From Rhizobium sp. Q54 (GTDB lineage: Bacteria; Pseudomonadota; Alphaproteobacteria; Micropepsales; Micropepsaceae), in the NCBI GenBank assembly GCA_945860165.1, contig CAMAPL010000004.1, positions 1 through 64,000 on the forward strand: a stretch of 64,000 nt of DNA, given 5' to 3'. Numbering within the stretch: position 1 is the first letter of the stretch; each line of letters opens with the position of its first letter. Below are positions 37,316-45,817 of the stretch, in pieces. Under the pieces are notes generated by a model that worked only from the letters and a program-made list of their open reading frames with translations, was not told the DNA's origin and did not search any database. The translations under genes and the position numbers were made by a program.

Positions 37316-40015
37316 GTGCTGAATTTCCTGCCGCTCAGTTTTGGTGCGCCACTTGTATTGGTGGCGCTGCTTGCCTTGCCGGTGTTGTGGTGGCTGCTGA
37401 AGGTGACGCCGCCGCTGCCACGCCGCACTTTGTTCCCGCCGCTGCGGCTGCTGCGCGGATTGCAGGATGAAGAACAGACGCCCGCCGCAACGCCCTGGTG
37501 GCTGCTGCTGCTGCGCCTGCTGGCGGCGGCACTGCTGATCCTGGCTTTGGCCGATCCGCTGCTGGGCCGCCCGCCGCAACTGGCGGCGCCCGGCCCGCTG
37601 GTGCTGGTGGTGGACAATGGCTGGGCCGCGGCCAAGGACTGGACAGCAAGCCAGGAACTGATCGCCGATCTGCTGCACAGCGCACGCGGCCGCGCCATCG
37701 CGATCATTCCCACGGCGGGCGCTGCGCCCGCCGGCCTGCTCAACGAAGGCGAAGCGGCGCGCATCGCCAAGGAACTGAAACCGATGCCCTGGCCCGGCGA
37801 CCGCAAGGCTGCGGCTGCCGCGCTGGGCCGGTTCAAATTCACCGTCGCCCCGGCGCTTTATTGGTTGAGCGACGGCATCGAAGACAACAGCACACCATTG
37901 CGTGATGCCCTGCGCCGCTATGGCGGCGTCACGGTCTACGCACCCGAGCGCCTGCCGCTGGGACTGTTGCCAGTGACGCGCGACGCCAGCGGCTTTGCCG
38001 TCACCGCCCTGCGCGCCGGGACCAGTGCGGTTCAGGAAACCGAGGTCGCCGCCATCGGGGCGCGCGGCGAAACACTCGCCGCCACCAAGGTCCGCTTTAC
38101 CCGCGGCGAAACCCGGGCGCGCGGCCATATCGCCTTGCCCATGGAAGTGCGCAACGCCACCGCCCGTCTCGCCGTCAGCGGCGAGGAAAGCGCCGGCGCA
38201 CTGCAGCTTCTGGACAAGGGCGCCTCGCAGCACAGCGCCGGCATCGTTTCGGAAACCAGCGGCGAAGGCCAGCCGCTGCTGTCGGATGTCTATTATCTGG
38301 AGCGGGCGCTTTCGCCCTATGCGGAAATCGCCAAGGGCACCATCTCGGCCCTGCTCGACAAGAACGTGTCGGTGCTGCTGCTGGCCGATGTGGCAAAAAT
38401 TCCCGGCACTGACATGGAACGGGTGAAGGCGTTTGTCGCCAAGGGCGGCATGCTGATCCGTTTCGCCGGCCAGCGCATCACCAATGGCGCCGACGATCTG
38501 GTGCCGGTGCCGCTGCGCGTGGGCGGACGCTATCTGGGAAGCGCCATGGCCTGGTCGTCGCCCCAGCGCCTGGCGCCCTTCACCGCCACCAGCCCCTTCA
38601 ACGGGCTGGAGATCCCGGCCGAGGTGACGGTGACGCGCCAGGTCCTGGCCGAGCCGTCATCGGAAATCGACAATCGCGCCTGGGCACGCCTGACGGACGG
38701 CACGCCTTTGATTACCGCGCGTGCCGAAGGCCAGGGCTGGATCGTGATGTTCCACATCACCGCAAGTCCCACCTGGTCGTCGCTGCCGATATCGGGCCTG
38801 TATGTCGATATGCTCAAGCGGCTGCTGGCGCTGTCGGCGGGCACGCCGGCCCGCGATCTGGCCGGCCTGACCAGCCTGCCGCCGGTGTCGTTGCTGGATG
38901 GTTTCGGTCAGCCCGCCGCGCCAAGCGCCGATGCCGCGCCCATTCTGGCACGCGAATTCGCCCGCACCCGCGTTTCGCCGCGTCATCCGCCCGGTCTGTA
39001 TGGCGCGCATGAAGTGGAAAGCGCGCTCAACACCCTGGCCGCAAACGACGCGCTGACGCCACTCAGCGGCACGAATGCGCAGCCCTATGGCAATACCCAG
39101 GCCCAGGCGCTGGAACCCTATCTGTTGGCGGCGGCGATGCTGCTGCTTCTGATGGACGCCCTGCTGGCACTTGCCTTGCGCGGCTTCACCCCGCGCAAGC
39201 TGAAATGGATCGGCGCCGCCGCCGCTTTCCTTCTTATTGTGCCGCAAGCGAGGGCCGACGACGCCACCGCCATGAAGGCGGCACTGGACACGCGGCTTGC
39301 CTATGTGAAGACCGGACTTGCCGATGTCGACGCCACCAGCCAGGCGGGACTGACCGGCCTGGGCATGGGCTTGCGCGCCCGCACGTCGTATGAGCCGCTG
39401 GAGCCCATGGGCGTCGACCCGGAGCGCGACGACCTCTCTCTATATCCGTTGCTCTACTGGCCGATGGACCCGCGCGCCAAGAACCTCTCGCCCCGGGCGC
39501 AGTCGCGCATCGGCGACTTCATGCGCCAGGGCGGCACCATCATGTTCGACACCCGCGATCTTTCCCTCGGCGCAGTGCGCGGCGCGTCTTCACCAGGCGA
39601 ACAGACTTTGCGGCGGCTGACCGGCGGGCTGGACATGCCGCCGCTCGAACCGCTGCCCGCCGACCATGTTCTGACCAAAGCCTTTTACATCCTGCGCGAC
39701 TTTCCCGGCCGCTGGACGGGGGGACGGCTGTGGGTCGAGGCGCTGCCGCCCGCGCCCAAGAACGGCGCGCCGCCGGCGCGCGGCGGCGATGGCGTTTCGC
39801 CGATCATCATCGGGGGCAATGACTGGGCCGCCGCCTGGGCGGTGGACGGCAATGGGCGCTTCCTGTCCACACCGTCACCCGGCGGCGAACTCCAGCGTGA
39901 GATGGCGCTGCGGTTCGGTATCAATCTGGTGATCTATGCGCTGACCGGCAACTACAAGACCGATGTGGTGCACGCACCCGCCTTGCTCCAGCGACTGGGG
40001 AATGAGCGGCGATGA
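37316..40015 (+). CDS. BatA / DUF4159 membrane protein
   Basis: About 899 residues from GTG 37316; ATG 37289 is an alternative and overlaps the DUF58 gene. The N-terminus FLPLSFGAPLVLVALLALP then LWWLLKVTPPLPRR is the BatA two-helix domain (two membrane segments by about 85). A VWA-like region (about 90-240) lacks a clear MIDAS. A long periplasmic part follows, a membrane pair (about 610-655), and a C-terminal DUF4159 domain (about 660-890, with YPLLYWPMDPRAKNLSP and GGTIMFDTRD). It overlaps the next gene by ATGA. Probable role: membrane anchor of a MoxR-assisted complex; unknown process. Confidence 0.82.
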   Translation: MLNFLPLSFGAPLVLVALLALPVLWWLLKVTPPLPRRTLFPPLRLLRGLQDEEQTPAATPWWLLLLRLLAAALLILALADPLLGRPPQLAAPGPLVLVVDNGWAAAKDWTASQELIADLLHSARGRAIAIIPTAGAAPAGLLNEGEAARIAKELKPMPWPGDRKAAAAALGRFKFTVAPALYWLSDGIEDNSTPLRDALRRYGGVTVYAPERLPLGLLPVTRDASGFAVTALRAGTSAVQETEVAAIGARGETLAATKVRFTRGETRARGHIALPMEVRNATARLAVSGEESAGALQLLDKGASQHSAGIVSETSGEGQPLLSDVYYLERALSPYAEIAKGTISALLDKNVSVLLLADVAKIPGTDMERVKAFVAKGGMLIRFAGQRITNGADDLVPVPLRVGGRYLGSAMAWSSPQRLAPFTATSPFNGLEIPAEVTVTRQVLAEPSSEIDNRAWARLTDGTPLITARAEGQGWIVMFHITASPTWSSLPISGLYVDMLKRLLALSAGTPARDLAGLTSLPPVSLLDGFGQPAAPSADAAPILAREFARTRVSPRHPPGLYGAHEVESALNTLAANDALTPLSGTNAQPYGNTQAQALEPYLLAAAMLLLLMDALLALALRGFTPRKLKWIGAAAAFLLIVPQARADDATAMKAALDTRLAYVKTGLADVDATSQAGLTGLGMGLRARTSYEPLEPMGVDPERDDLSLYPLLYWPMDPRAKNLSPRAQSRIGDFMRQGGTIMFDTRDLSLGAVRGASSPGEQTLRRLTGGLDMPPLEPLPADHVLTKAFYILRDFPGRWTGGRLWVEALPPAPKNGAPPARGGDGVSPIIIGGNDWAAAWAVDGNGRFLSTPSPGGELQREMALRFGINLVIYALTGNYKTDVVHAPALLQRLGNERR

Positions 40016-42072
40016 CACGCCTGGCCTTTGCCCCGGTCATTCCGCTCAGCCTGCTCACCGCGCTGGCTGTGATCGCCTTGCTGATAACCCTGTACGGCAT
40101 TTTCGTGCGCGCGCGCGGCACTTGGGCGCGGGGCCTCGCCTTTGCCGTACTGCTGTTCGCCCTGGCGGGGCCGCTGCTGGTGCGCGAGCAGCGCGCCAGC
40201 CTGCCCGATGTCGCCGTCATCGTCACCGACCGTTCGCAAAGCATGGCGCTGGGCAAGCGTTCGGCGCAGGCCGAAGCCGCGCGTACCCAGATCAAACGCC
40301 TACTGGCGGCCCAGCCCGATCTGGTGGTGCGCGAAACCAGCATCACCACCACCGCCACCGGCGAGAATAACGGTACCCAGGCCTTCGCCGCCCTGAACGC
40401 GGCCCTGGCAGATGTGCCGCAGGGCAGGATCGCGGGCGCCATCCTGATCACCGATGGCCAGGTGCATGACGCGCCCTCGCCCGAGAACATATCGCTGAAG
40501 GCGACGCTGCAGGTGCTGGTGGCGGGCGGGCGCAGCGAAAAGGATCGCAAGCTGACGGTGCTGAACGCGGCGCGCTTCGCCATTGTCGGGCAACAGGCCA
40601 CCATGCGCCTGCGCATCGACGATCTCGGCAGCAGTGCTGAAACCAGCACCGTGCTGAACATCCGCATCGACGGCAAAACCTTTGGCAACCGCCTGGTGCC
40701 GGTGGGCAAGGACACCGACATACGCATTCCGGTGGCGCATGAAGGCGAAAACCTGATCGAGCTTTCGGCGGGACAAGGTCCGGCCGAACTGACGATGCAG
40801 AACAATCACGCTGTGGTCACCGTGTCGGGGGTGCGCGACCGGCTGCGGGTGCTGCTGGTGTCGGGCGAGCCCCATGCTGGCGAGCGCGTATGGCGCAATC
40901 TGCTGAAGGCCGATCCGTCGGTGGACCTGATCCATTTCACCATCCTGCGCCCGCCGGACAAGCAGGACACCACGCCGATCAACGAGCTTTCGCTGATCGC
41001 CTTTCCCTATCGCGAACTGTTTCTGGAAAAACTGGGCTCGTTCGACCTGGTGGTATTCGACCGCTATCGCGAACGCGGAATTTTGCCGCTGGCCTATTTC
41101 CAGAACATCGCCGGTTATGTGCAGGGTGGTGGCGCGCTGCTGATTTCCTCGGGGCCCGAATTCGCCGGACCGGAAAGCATCTACCGCACGCCATTGAGCC
41201 AGGTTCTTCCCGCCCAGCCCACCGGGCAGATCGTCACCGGCGGCTTTCGCCCGCGCGTCACCGAGGACGGCATGGCCCATCCGGTGACGCGCGAATTGCC
41301 CGGCCGCAATATGGACAAGGCGGCGCCGACCTGGGGCCGCTGGTTTCGTGTCATCAGCAGCAACAAGATCGCGGGCCAGACGGTGATGGCCAGCGACGGC
41401 GGACAGCCGCTGCTGGTGCTAGACCAGGTCGGCAAGGGCCGGGTCGCCGAACTGATGTCCGACCAGACCTGGCTGTGGGCGCGCGGCTTTGAAGGAGGCG
41501 GGCCGCAAGCCGAACTGCTGCGCCGACTGGCGCACTGGCTGATGAAGGAACCGGAGCTAGAAGCCGAGGCCTTGGCCATCAACATCATCAGCAATGATAT
41601 CCGCATCACCCGCCGCACGATGGCGAAAGCGACCCCGCCGGCGATCCTGACCATGCCATCGGGCCGGCAGGTGGCGCTGCCGCTGACCAGGGTGGAGCCG
41701 GGTATCTGGCGCGCCACCACCAAGGCTGGCGTGCTGGGACTGTACCGCGCCACCGACGGCATTCTGTCCGCCGTGACGGCGGCGGGACCGCTCAATCCCA
41801 AGGAAGTAGCCGACATGCGCGCCAGCGCCGAAGTGCTGCAACCGGTGGCGGGCGCCAGTGGCGGCAGCGTGCAGTGGCTGGAAGACGGCGTGCCGGAGGT
41901 GCGGCGGGTGGCGCCCGGCGACACGGCCAGCGGCGCGGGCTGGATCGGCCTGCGCAGCAATGGCGCCTATCGCGTCACCGCGCTGGAGCAGCAGAAGCTG
42001 CTGCCGCAATGGCTGGCGCTACTGCTGATAGTTGGGGCGCTGTTGCTGGCGTGGCGGCTCGAAGGACGATAA
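40012..42072 (+). CDS. VWA-like / glutamine-amidotransferase-like membrane protein
   Basis: 686 residues. Two N-terminal membrane helices (about 8-55), then a VWA-like domain with a DxSxS-type MIDAS DRSQSM (about 73-78) and ILITDGQVHDA. A class I glutamine-amidotransferase-like Rossmann region with RVLLVSGEPHAGERVWRNLL and GGALLISSGPEFAG lies about 280-410. A C-terminal membrane helix ends the protein. It is the last gene of the MoxR cluster. Alphaproteobacterial relatives have no proven function. An A/T-richer region begins right after its stop codon. Confidence 0.8.
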   Translation: MTRLAFAPVIPLSLLTALAVIALLITLYGIFVRARGTWARGLAFAVLLFALAGPLLVREQRASLPDVAVIVTDRSQSMALGKRSAQAEAARTQIKRLLAAQPDLVVRETSITTTATGENNGTQAFAALNAALADVPQGRIAGAILITDGQVHDAPSPENISLKATLQVLVAGGRSEKDRKLTVLNAARFAIVGQQATMRLRIDDLGSSAETSTVLNIRIDGKTFGNRLVPVGKDTDIRIPVAHEGENLIELSAGQGPAELTMQNNHAVVTVSGVRDRLRVLLVSGEPHAGERVWRNLLKADPSVDLIHFTILRPPDKQDTTPINELSLIAFPYRELFLEKLGSFDLVVFDRYRERGILPLAYFQNIAGYVQGGGALLISSGPEFAGPESIYRTPLSQVLPAQPTGQIVTGGFRPRVTEDGMAHPVTRELPGRNMDKAAPTWGRWFRVISSNKIAGQTVMASDGGQPLLVLDQVGKGRVAELMSDQTWLWARGFEGGGPQAELLRRLAHWLMKEPELEAEALAINIISNDIRITRRTMAKATPPAILTMPSGRQVALPLTRVEPGIWRATTKAGVLGLYRATDGILSAVTAAGPLNPKEVADMRASAEVLQPVAGASGGSVQWLEDGVPEVRRVAPGDTASGAGWIGLRSNGAYRVTALEQQKLLPQWLALLLIVGALLLAWRLEGR

Positions 42073-42077
42073 GTAAA

Positions 42078-42664
42078 CTAACTTCTAAAAGAAGTGGCCG
42101 CATAGCGACCTTTACCGAGATTTCCATCGCGCTTTAAAAGTCTGTTCCTCATCAAAATTCCGATGAGACTAAACGGCAAATAGTCTTTTGACCCTCCGCC
42201 GTAGTCACTTTGAAGACCGGTGTCTTTCGCGATATCCTCGTTTGTGACGCCTGTCTGGTTTGCTTTAGCCAATTGGATAATTCTGTCTTTCAAAAGTGCC
42301 AGATCAATCTGAGCCTTTTCCCGAACGCCACTAGGAACAATCACATCTTTGCGTAAACCGCGAACTACTCCTGTTGGCATCACAGAGTTTGTAAGAAGTC
42401 CGCTGGTTGCAGTTGTTCCAAAGGCAGAAATAAGTTCCGCTTCAACTTTAATCGCTTGGTCTTCAGTAAGATCATCAACCAAAACGATAACGGCAACTTC
42501 GGCACTAGCGTCTTGAACTTGCTTATGCGCTGACCTTTCAATGTTTCGTCAACATGCAAAACATGCTGCCAAGCCCGGCTGCCCGTGCCCTTTCCGATAT
42601 AAAAAGCTGTCGCTGGATTCTGTCGGGGATCTTTTAAAGCGTACACATAATAGGGACGACTCAT
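42078..42664 (-). pseudogene. GIY-YIG nuclease family protein, frameshifted
   Basis: The 5' half gives MSRPYYVYALKDPRQN then FYIGKGTGSRAWQHVLHVDE, a LEM-3-like GIY-YIG domain. The frame then degenerates and stops. A second frame continues it: ERSAHKQVQDASAEV, VLVDDLTEDQAIKVEAELIS and a C-terminal winged-helix-like part (LLKDRIIQLAKANQTG, NEDIAKDTGL). Adding one A at the run 42544-42546 (TTT on plus) restores one protein of about 196 residues. The region is visibly A/T-richer than its neighbours, suggesting transfer. Cargo or defence-linked roles are possible but not shown. Confidence 0.7.
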
Positions 42665-42688
42665 TCGCACCTCCAACGCTTTGAAAGG

Positions 42689-43243
42689 CTACCCAACGCC
42701 GGCACCATCGGCGCAGACAGGCTCGTCAATCTGCCCACGCCGCGCCTGGCCCGAAAGATTGAGCAGCTCGCCCGCCTTCAGCGACAGGCCGAGAATGCGG
42801 TTCTGGTCCACCGGCCCAGGAAATTTCACCCGTCCGGGCGGCAGGCGCGCAAAACCCACCTTGGTGTAATAGGGCTCGTCGCCGATCAAAAGAATCCCGC
42901 GCCACGGCCCCTGCTGCGCCGCCGCGATGCCGGCCTGCATCAGGGCGATGCCGATGCCGCAGCCGCGCTGGTCGCTCTGCACCGCTAGCGGACCCAGCAG
43001 CAATTCCTCATAGCCGCCAACACTGATCGGCCAGAAGCGCACCGAGCCGCGCAGCACGTCGCGCCCATTCGCATCCACATCCACCGCGACAAAAGACAGA
43101 GCGGCGATCGGCAACACGCCTTCGCGCAGCCGGTAGGCGGATTTGGCGAAACGGCCCGGACCGAAGCTGTCGGCGTTCAAGGCCTCAACCCCGTCGCCCG
43201 GCGCTTCCAGCCGGATCTGCCATTGTGGTACCGATGCGTTCAT
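42689..43243 (-). CDS. GNAT-family N-acetyltransferase
   Basis: 184 residues from MNASVPQWQIRLEAPGD; a start nine codons upstream is possible. The acetyl-CoA site appears as LGPLAVQSDQRGCGIGIALM (Q/RxxGxG/A as QRGCGIG), followed by LIGDEPYYTKVGFARLP, typical of the YhbS-like COG3153 group. Substrate unknown. It stands between the broken GIY-YIG gene and the broken Nudix gene, and is apparently intact. Confidence 0.85.
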   Translation of the reverse strand: MNASVPQWQIRLEAPGDGVEALNADSFGPGRFAKSAYRLREGVLPIAALSFVAVDVDANGRDVLRGSVRFWPISVGGYEELLLGPLAVQSDQRGCGIGIALMQAGIAAAQQGPWRGILLIGDEPYYTKVGFARLPPGRVKFPGPVDQNRILGLSLKAGELLNLSGQARRGQIDEPVCADGAGVG

Positions 43244-43297
43244 GCGGTTTTCGCTAAAGGCCGTGGCCATAAAAGGCAAGCGCCAGGAATTAAACAA

Positions 43298-43716
43298 CTA
43301 CCAGACAGGACTGGGCGCCACCGCGCCGGCCAGTTCCCGCAGCCGCCGCAAGGTGGCATCGCTGCATCCTGGTGGGGGATGGTGCGGATCGGAAAAACAG
43401 ATTTCGCGGACTTCCAGGTTGGGGCAAAAGTTCACACTGGCCCCGGTGACGCGATACAGCACCACCACATTGCTGGCCCAGCTGGCCCGCCGGTTATAAA
43501 GTCCGAAAATAATGGGCAGTCCCGCCGGTCAGGCTCACTTCTTCCTCGAGTTCCCGCAGCAGCCCGGCCTGGGGCGGCTCGCCCCGGTCGCCCCCCGCCC
43601 GGCAGCCGCCAGCCCGCCATATAGCGCTGGCGTACCAGCAGCACCTGCCCCTCGCCGTCAAACACGGCGCCTGCGACACCGAACACGCTGGGCGACAACA
43701 GCGCGCGCGCCGTCAT
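43298..43716 (-). pseudogene. Nudix hydrolase gene with two frameshifts
   Basis: Three frames together give one Nudix protein of about 139 residues. Frame 1: [38 protein letters not shown]. Frame 2: DRGEPPQAGLLRELEEEVSL, completing the Nudix box. Frame 3: IIFGLYNRRASWASNVVVLY, then CPNLEVREICFSDPHHPP and a stop at TAG 43300-43298. The shifts fall at the G6 run (C on plus, 43591-43596) and at GGG (43521-43523). Removing one base in each repairs the gene. It is a real pseudogene or carries two sequence errors. Confidence 0.72.
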
Positions 43717-43978
43717 GATAGGCAACGCCCTGGGCATGGTTGCCCGCGCTCATCGCCGCCACACCGCGTTTCTTTTCGCCGTCGGTCAGCGCCAGGATGC
43801 GGTTGAGCGCGCCGCGCTCCTTGAACGAGGCGGTGAATTGCCGGTTCACGAATTTCAGCCAGACCTCGCAGCCCGCGATGCCCGACAGAGTGCGTGAGTG
43901 GCGCGTCGGCGTGCGCACCAGCGCCGGCTGGATGGCGATTGCTGCGCGTTGAATATCGGCGAATGTCGGGGCGGTCAC
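43715..43978 (-). pseudogene. 5' fragment of a threonine ammonia-lyase
   Basis: About 88 residues from GTG 43978: [51 protein letters not shown] (with the PLP-binding Lys), and [15 protein letters not shown]. These are the first ~85 residues of IlvA-type threonine/serine dehydratases, which normally have about 320-420. After GVAYH the homology stops abruptly at the ATG of the Nudix gene, so the rest is deleted. KFVNRQFT replaces the usual KFENLQFT. The fragment cannot be active. Confidence 0.75.
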
Positions 43979-43992
43979 GAAATAGCTCTGAT

Positions 43993-44029
43993 CATTTCTT
44001 TGCCGCCCTTTTGGGACGGCAAAGAAATG
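43993..44029. terminator. Hairpin directly after the CAU tRNA
   Basis: Arms CATTTCTTTGCCG (43993-44005) and CGGCAAAGAAATG (44017-44029), extended by CCC/GGG with one bulged base. The right arm includes the last two bases of the tRNA CCA end. It probably ends tRNA transcription on the minus strand, although a T-run after the stem is lacking. Confidence 0.6.
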
Positions 44030-44102
44030 GTAGCAGCGGCAGGATTTGAACCTGCGACCAAAGGATTATGATTCCCCTACTCTACCACTGAGCTACGCTG
44101 CC
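44028..44102 (-). tRNA. tRNA with CAU anticodon (Met, possibly Ile2)
   Basis: 75 bases that fold as a full cloverleaf. Acceptor GGCAGCG pairs with CGCTGCT (first pair G-U), D-stem GCTC/GAGT, anticodon stem GGGGA/TCCTT, loop ATCATAA with anticodon CAT at 44070-44068, T-arm GCAGG-TTCAAAT-CCTGC, and an encoded CCA. The anticodon stem has two G-U pairs. A CAU anticodon with A/U-type loop can be elongator Met or the lysidine-modified Ile2; the normal-type initiator CAU with three G-C pairs is not seen, so it is not initiator. Met is the default call. Confidence 0.85.
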
Positions 44103-44205
44103 AAACCGGGGTTCGGACCGCCTGTTGGTCCGGGCGCGGGGTGTAAAATGGCCCCCTGCCGGTGTCAAGTTTCACAGGTTTCGCGCCGTTTTGCGGGCGA
44201 AAAGC

Positions 44206-45315
44206 TCACGCCGCTGCGGCCGCTTGCGCCGCGATCCAGCCGCCGCCGAGCACGCGGCTGCCACCCATTTCATAAAAGACGCAGGCCTGCCCCGGCGCGA
44301 TGGCGTCTTCGGGCGCCGCCAGTTCCACCCGCGCTGCCCCATTCGCCAGCGGCGTCACGGTGGCAGCCACCGGCGGGCGCATGGAGCGCACTTTCACACG
44401 CGCCTCGAACGGTCCCGCCTGCGGACCCAGCCAGTTCACTTCGCGCAAGACGATGCTGGAGGACCCCAGCGCCGCGCGCGGGCCAACCACCACCCGGGCA
44501 TTGACCGGATCGAGCCTCAGCACAAACAGCGGCTCTTCATTGCCCGACAGGCCGAGGCCCTTGCGCTGGCCGACAGTGAAATTGACCACGCCGTCATGGC
44601 GGCCCAGTACGACGCCTGTCAGGTCGACAATGTCGCCGGGCCGCGCCGCATCGGGCTTCACCCGATTGACGATGCTGGTGTAGCGGCCCTCCGGCACAAA
44701 GCAGATGTCCTGGCTGTCGGGCTTGGCGGCATTGACCAAGCCGAGATCGGCGGCGATGGCGCGCACCTCGGTCTTTTCCATGTCGCCCAGCGGAAAGCGC
44801 AGATAGTCGAGCTGCGCCTGGGTGGTGGCGAACAGAAAATAACTCTGATCGCGCGCCGCGTCGGCGGCGGCGTGCAGTTCCGCGCCGATTGCGCCATCCA
44901 CCCGGCGGACATAATGGCCGGTAGCCATGGCTTGCGCGCCCAGTTCGCGCGCCGTGTCCAGCAGGTCGGCGAACTTCACCCGCTCGTTGCAGCGCACGCA
45001 GGGGATCGGAGTCTCGCCGCGGGCATAACTTTCGGCGAAATCCTCGATCACGTTTTTTCGGAATCGGCTTTCGTAATCCAGAACATAATGGGGAATGTTC
45101 AGGGACTGCGCCACGCGCTTGGCGTCATAGATATCGGCCCCGGCGCAGCAGGCGCCCTTGCGCGCGGGCGCAGTGTCGGACGGATACAGCTGCAAGGTGA
45201 TGCCGATCACATCATAGCCCTGGCGCTTGAGCAGCGCGGCGGTGACGGAGGAATCGACGCCGCCACTCATGGCGGCAACGATGCGGCTCCCGGGCTTGAG
45301 GACAGCGGCAGTCAT
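44206..45315 (-). CDS. mnmA: tRNA-specific 2-thiouridylase
   Basis: 369 residues from [13 protein letters not shown]; 12 residues upstream are not conserved. The PP-loop motif is [11 protein letters not shown]. The catalytic cysteines are in [11 protein letters not shown] and [13 protein letters not shown] helices, GQRKGLGL and the C-terminal barrel are intact. It makes the 2-thio group at U34 of tRNAs for Lys, Glu and Gln. The tRNA gene lies about 100 bases after its stop. A CAGGAC-rich palindrome (ccggtcctatag...) near 45315-45335 is part of its upstream region. Confidence 0.96.
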   Translation of the reverse strand: MTAAVLKPGSRIVAAMSGGVDSSVTAALLKRQGYDVIGITLQLYPSDTAPARKGACCAGADIYDAKRVAQSLNIPHYVLDYESRFRKNVIEDFAESYARGETPIPCVRCNERVKFADLLDTARELGAQAMATGHYVRRVDGAIGAELHAAADAARDQSYFLFATTQAQLDYLRFPLGDMEKTEVRAIAADLGLVNAAKPDSQDICFVPEGRYTSIVNRVKPDAARPGDIVDLTGVVLGRHDGVVNFTVGQRKGLGLSGNEEPLFVLRLDPVNARVVVGPRAALGSSSIVLREVNWLGPQAGPFEARVKVRSMRPPVAATVTPLANGAARVELAAPEDAIAPGQACVFYEMGGSRVLGGGWIAAQAAAAA

Positions 45316-45363
45316 GACCGGTCCTATAGGACCGGTCGCCTCCCATCGCAAGAATTAAGGCTT

Positions 45364-45550
45364 TTAACCGCCAGAACCCAGGTAATTCAGCATGGAAAGC
45401 TGGTGCAGCCCGGCGGTGACCTGCAAGGCCGCCGAGGCTGACAGCTCCCTTCGCACCCGTTACTTCCACCGCCAGACCCTCGATCCGGGCGCCGCGGCCG
45501 AAGCGGGTCAGGGTGGAAATGCCGTCTATTTCCTCCAGCAAAGCGCACAT
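45364..45550 (-). pseudogene. Possible remnant of a flagellar ATPase (FliI-like) start
   Basis: A frame opens at ATG 45550 with MCALLEEIDGISTLTRFGR then ARIEGLAVEVTGAKGAVSLG. This pattern (GR-x-x-x-I-x-GL-x-VEV-x-G) resembles the N-terminal barrel of FliI/YscN ATPases. After about 40 residues the likeness ends. In this frame it runs on into mnmA; one base shift gives ASAALQVTAGLHQLSMLNYL and a stop at 45364. It is far too short to work. It could be a genuine small protein instead. Lies between mnmA and ctrA. Confidence 0.35.
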
Positions 45551-45615
45551 AAAAATTCTTGGTTCAGACGACTTTCTGTCGTCCGTGAGGCCCCACCTTG
45601 AGGCCAAGGATGTAA

Positions 45616-45817
45616 ATGGCGGTAAACTTAACGAATCGAATCAAGGCCATGGCGGCGCTCCCCAAACCTTTCCCGGGCTTAATCCGGGATGAGGAAGGGC
45701 TGAAGCCGGCGGGTGAAGTTAAAGCTGCTGTTAACTATTTACGCTTACCGTTCGGAAACCGGTTAATCGTGCCTGCACCATTTTGGGCACATCCGAACGT
45801 TAATAGAGGGGCCTGAC
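45616..45817 (+). promoter_or_regulatory. ctrA upstream region with GANTC pair and TTAA sites
   Basis: Two tandem GAATC sites (45633-45637 and 45638-45642) are CcrM-type GANTC methylation sites. Further on, TTAA at 45719-45722 and 45731-45734 are spaced by 8 bases, close to the CtrA box TTAA-N7-TTAA. Single TTAA tetramers are at 45763 and 45800. GAGGGG at 45806-45811 is the ctrA ribosome-binding site. A 66-codon open frame over 45616-45816 has no domain and is not called. Confidence 0.55.

Noticed and set aside
45616-45816. 66-codon open frame before ctrA
   Set aside because: No domain, contains the GANTC and TTAA sites and ends next to the ctrA ribosome-binding site; more likely promoter DNA.
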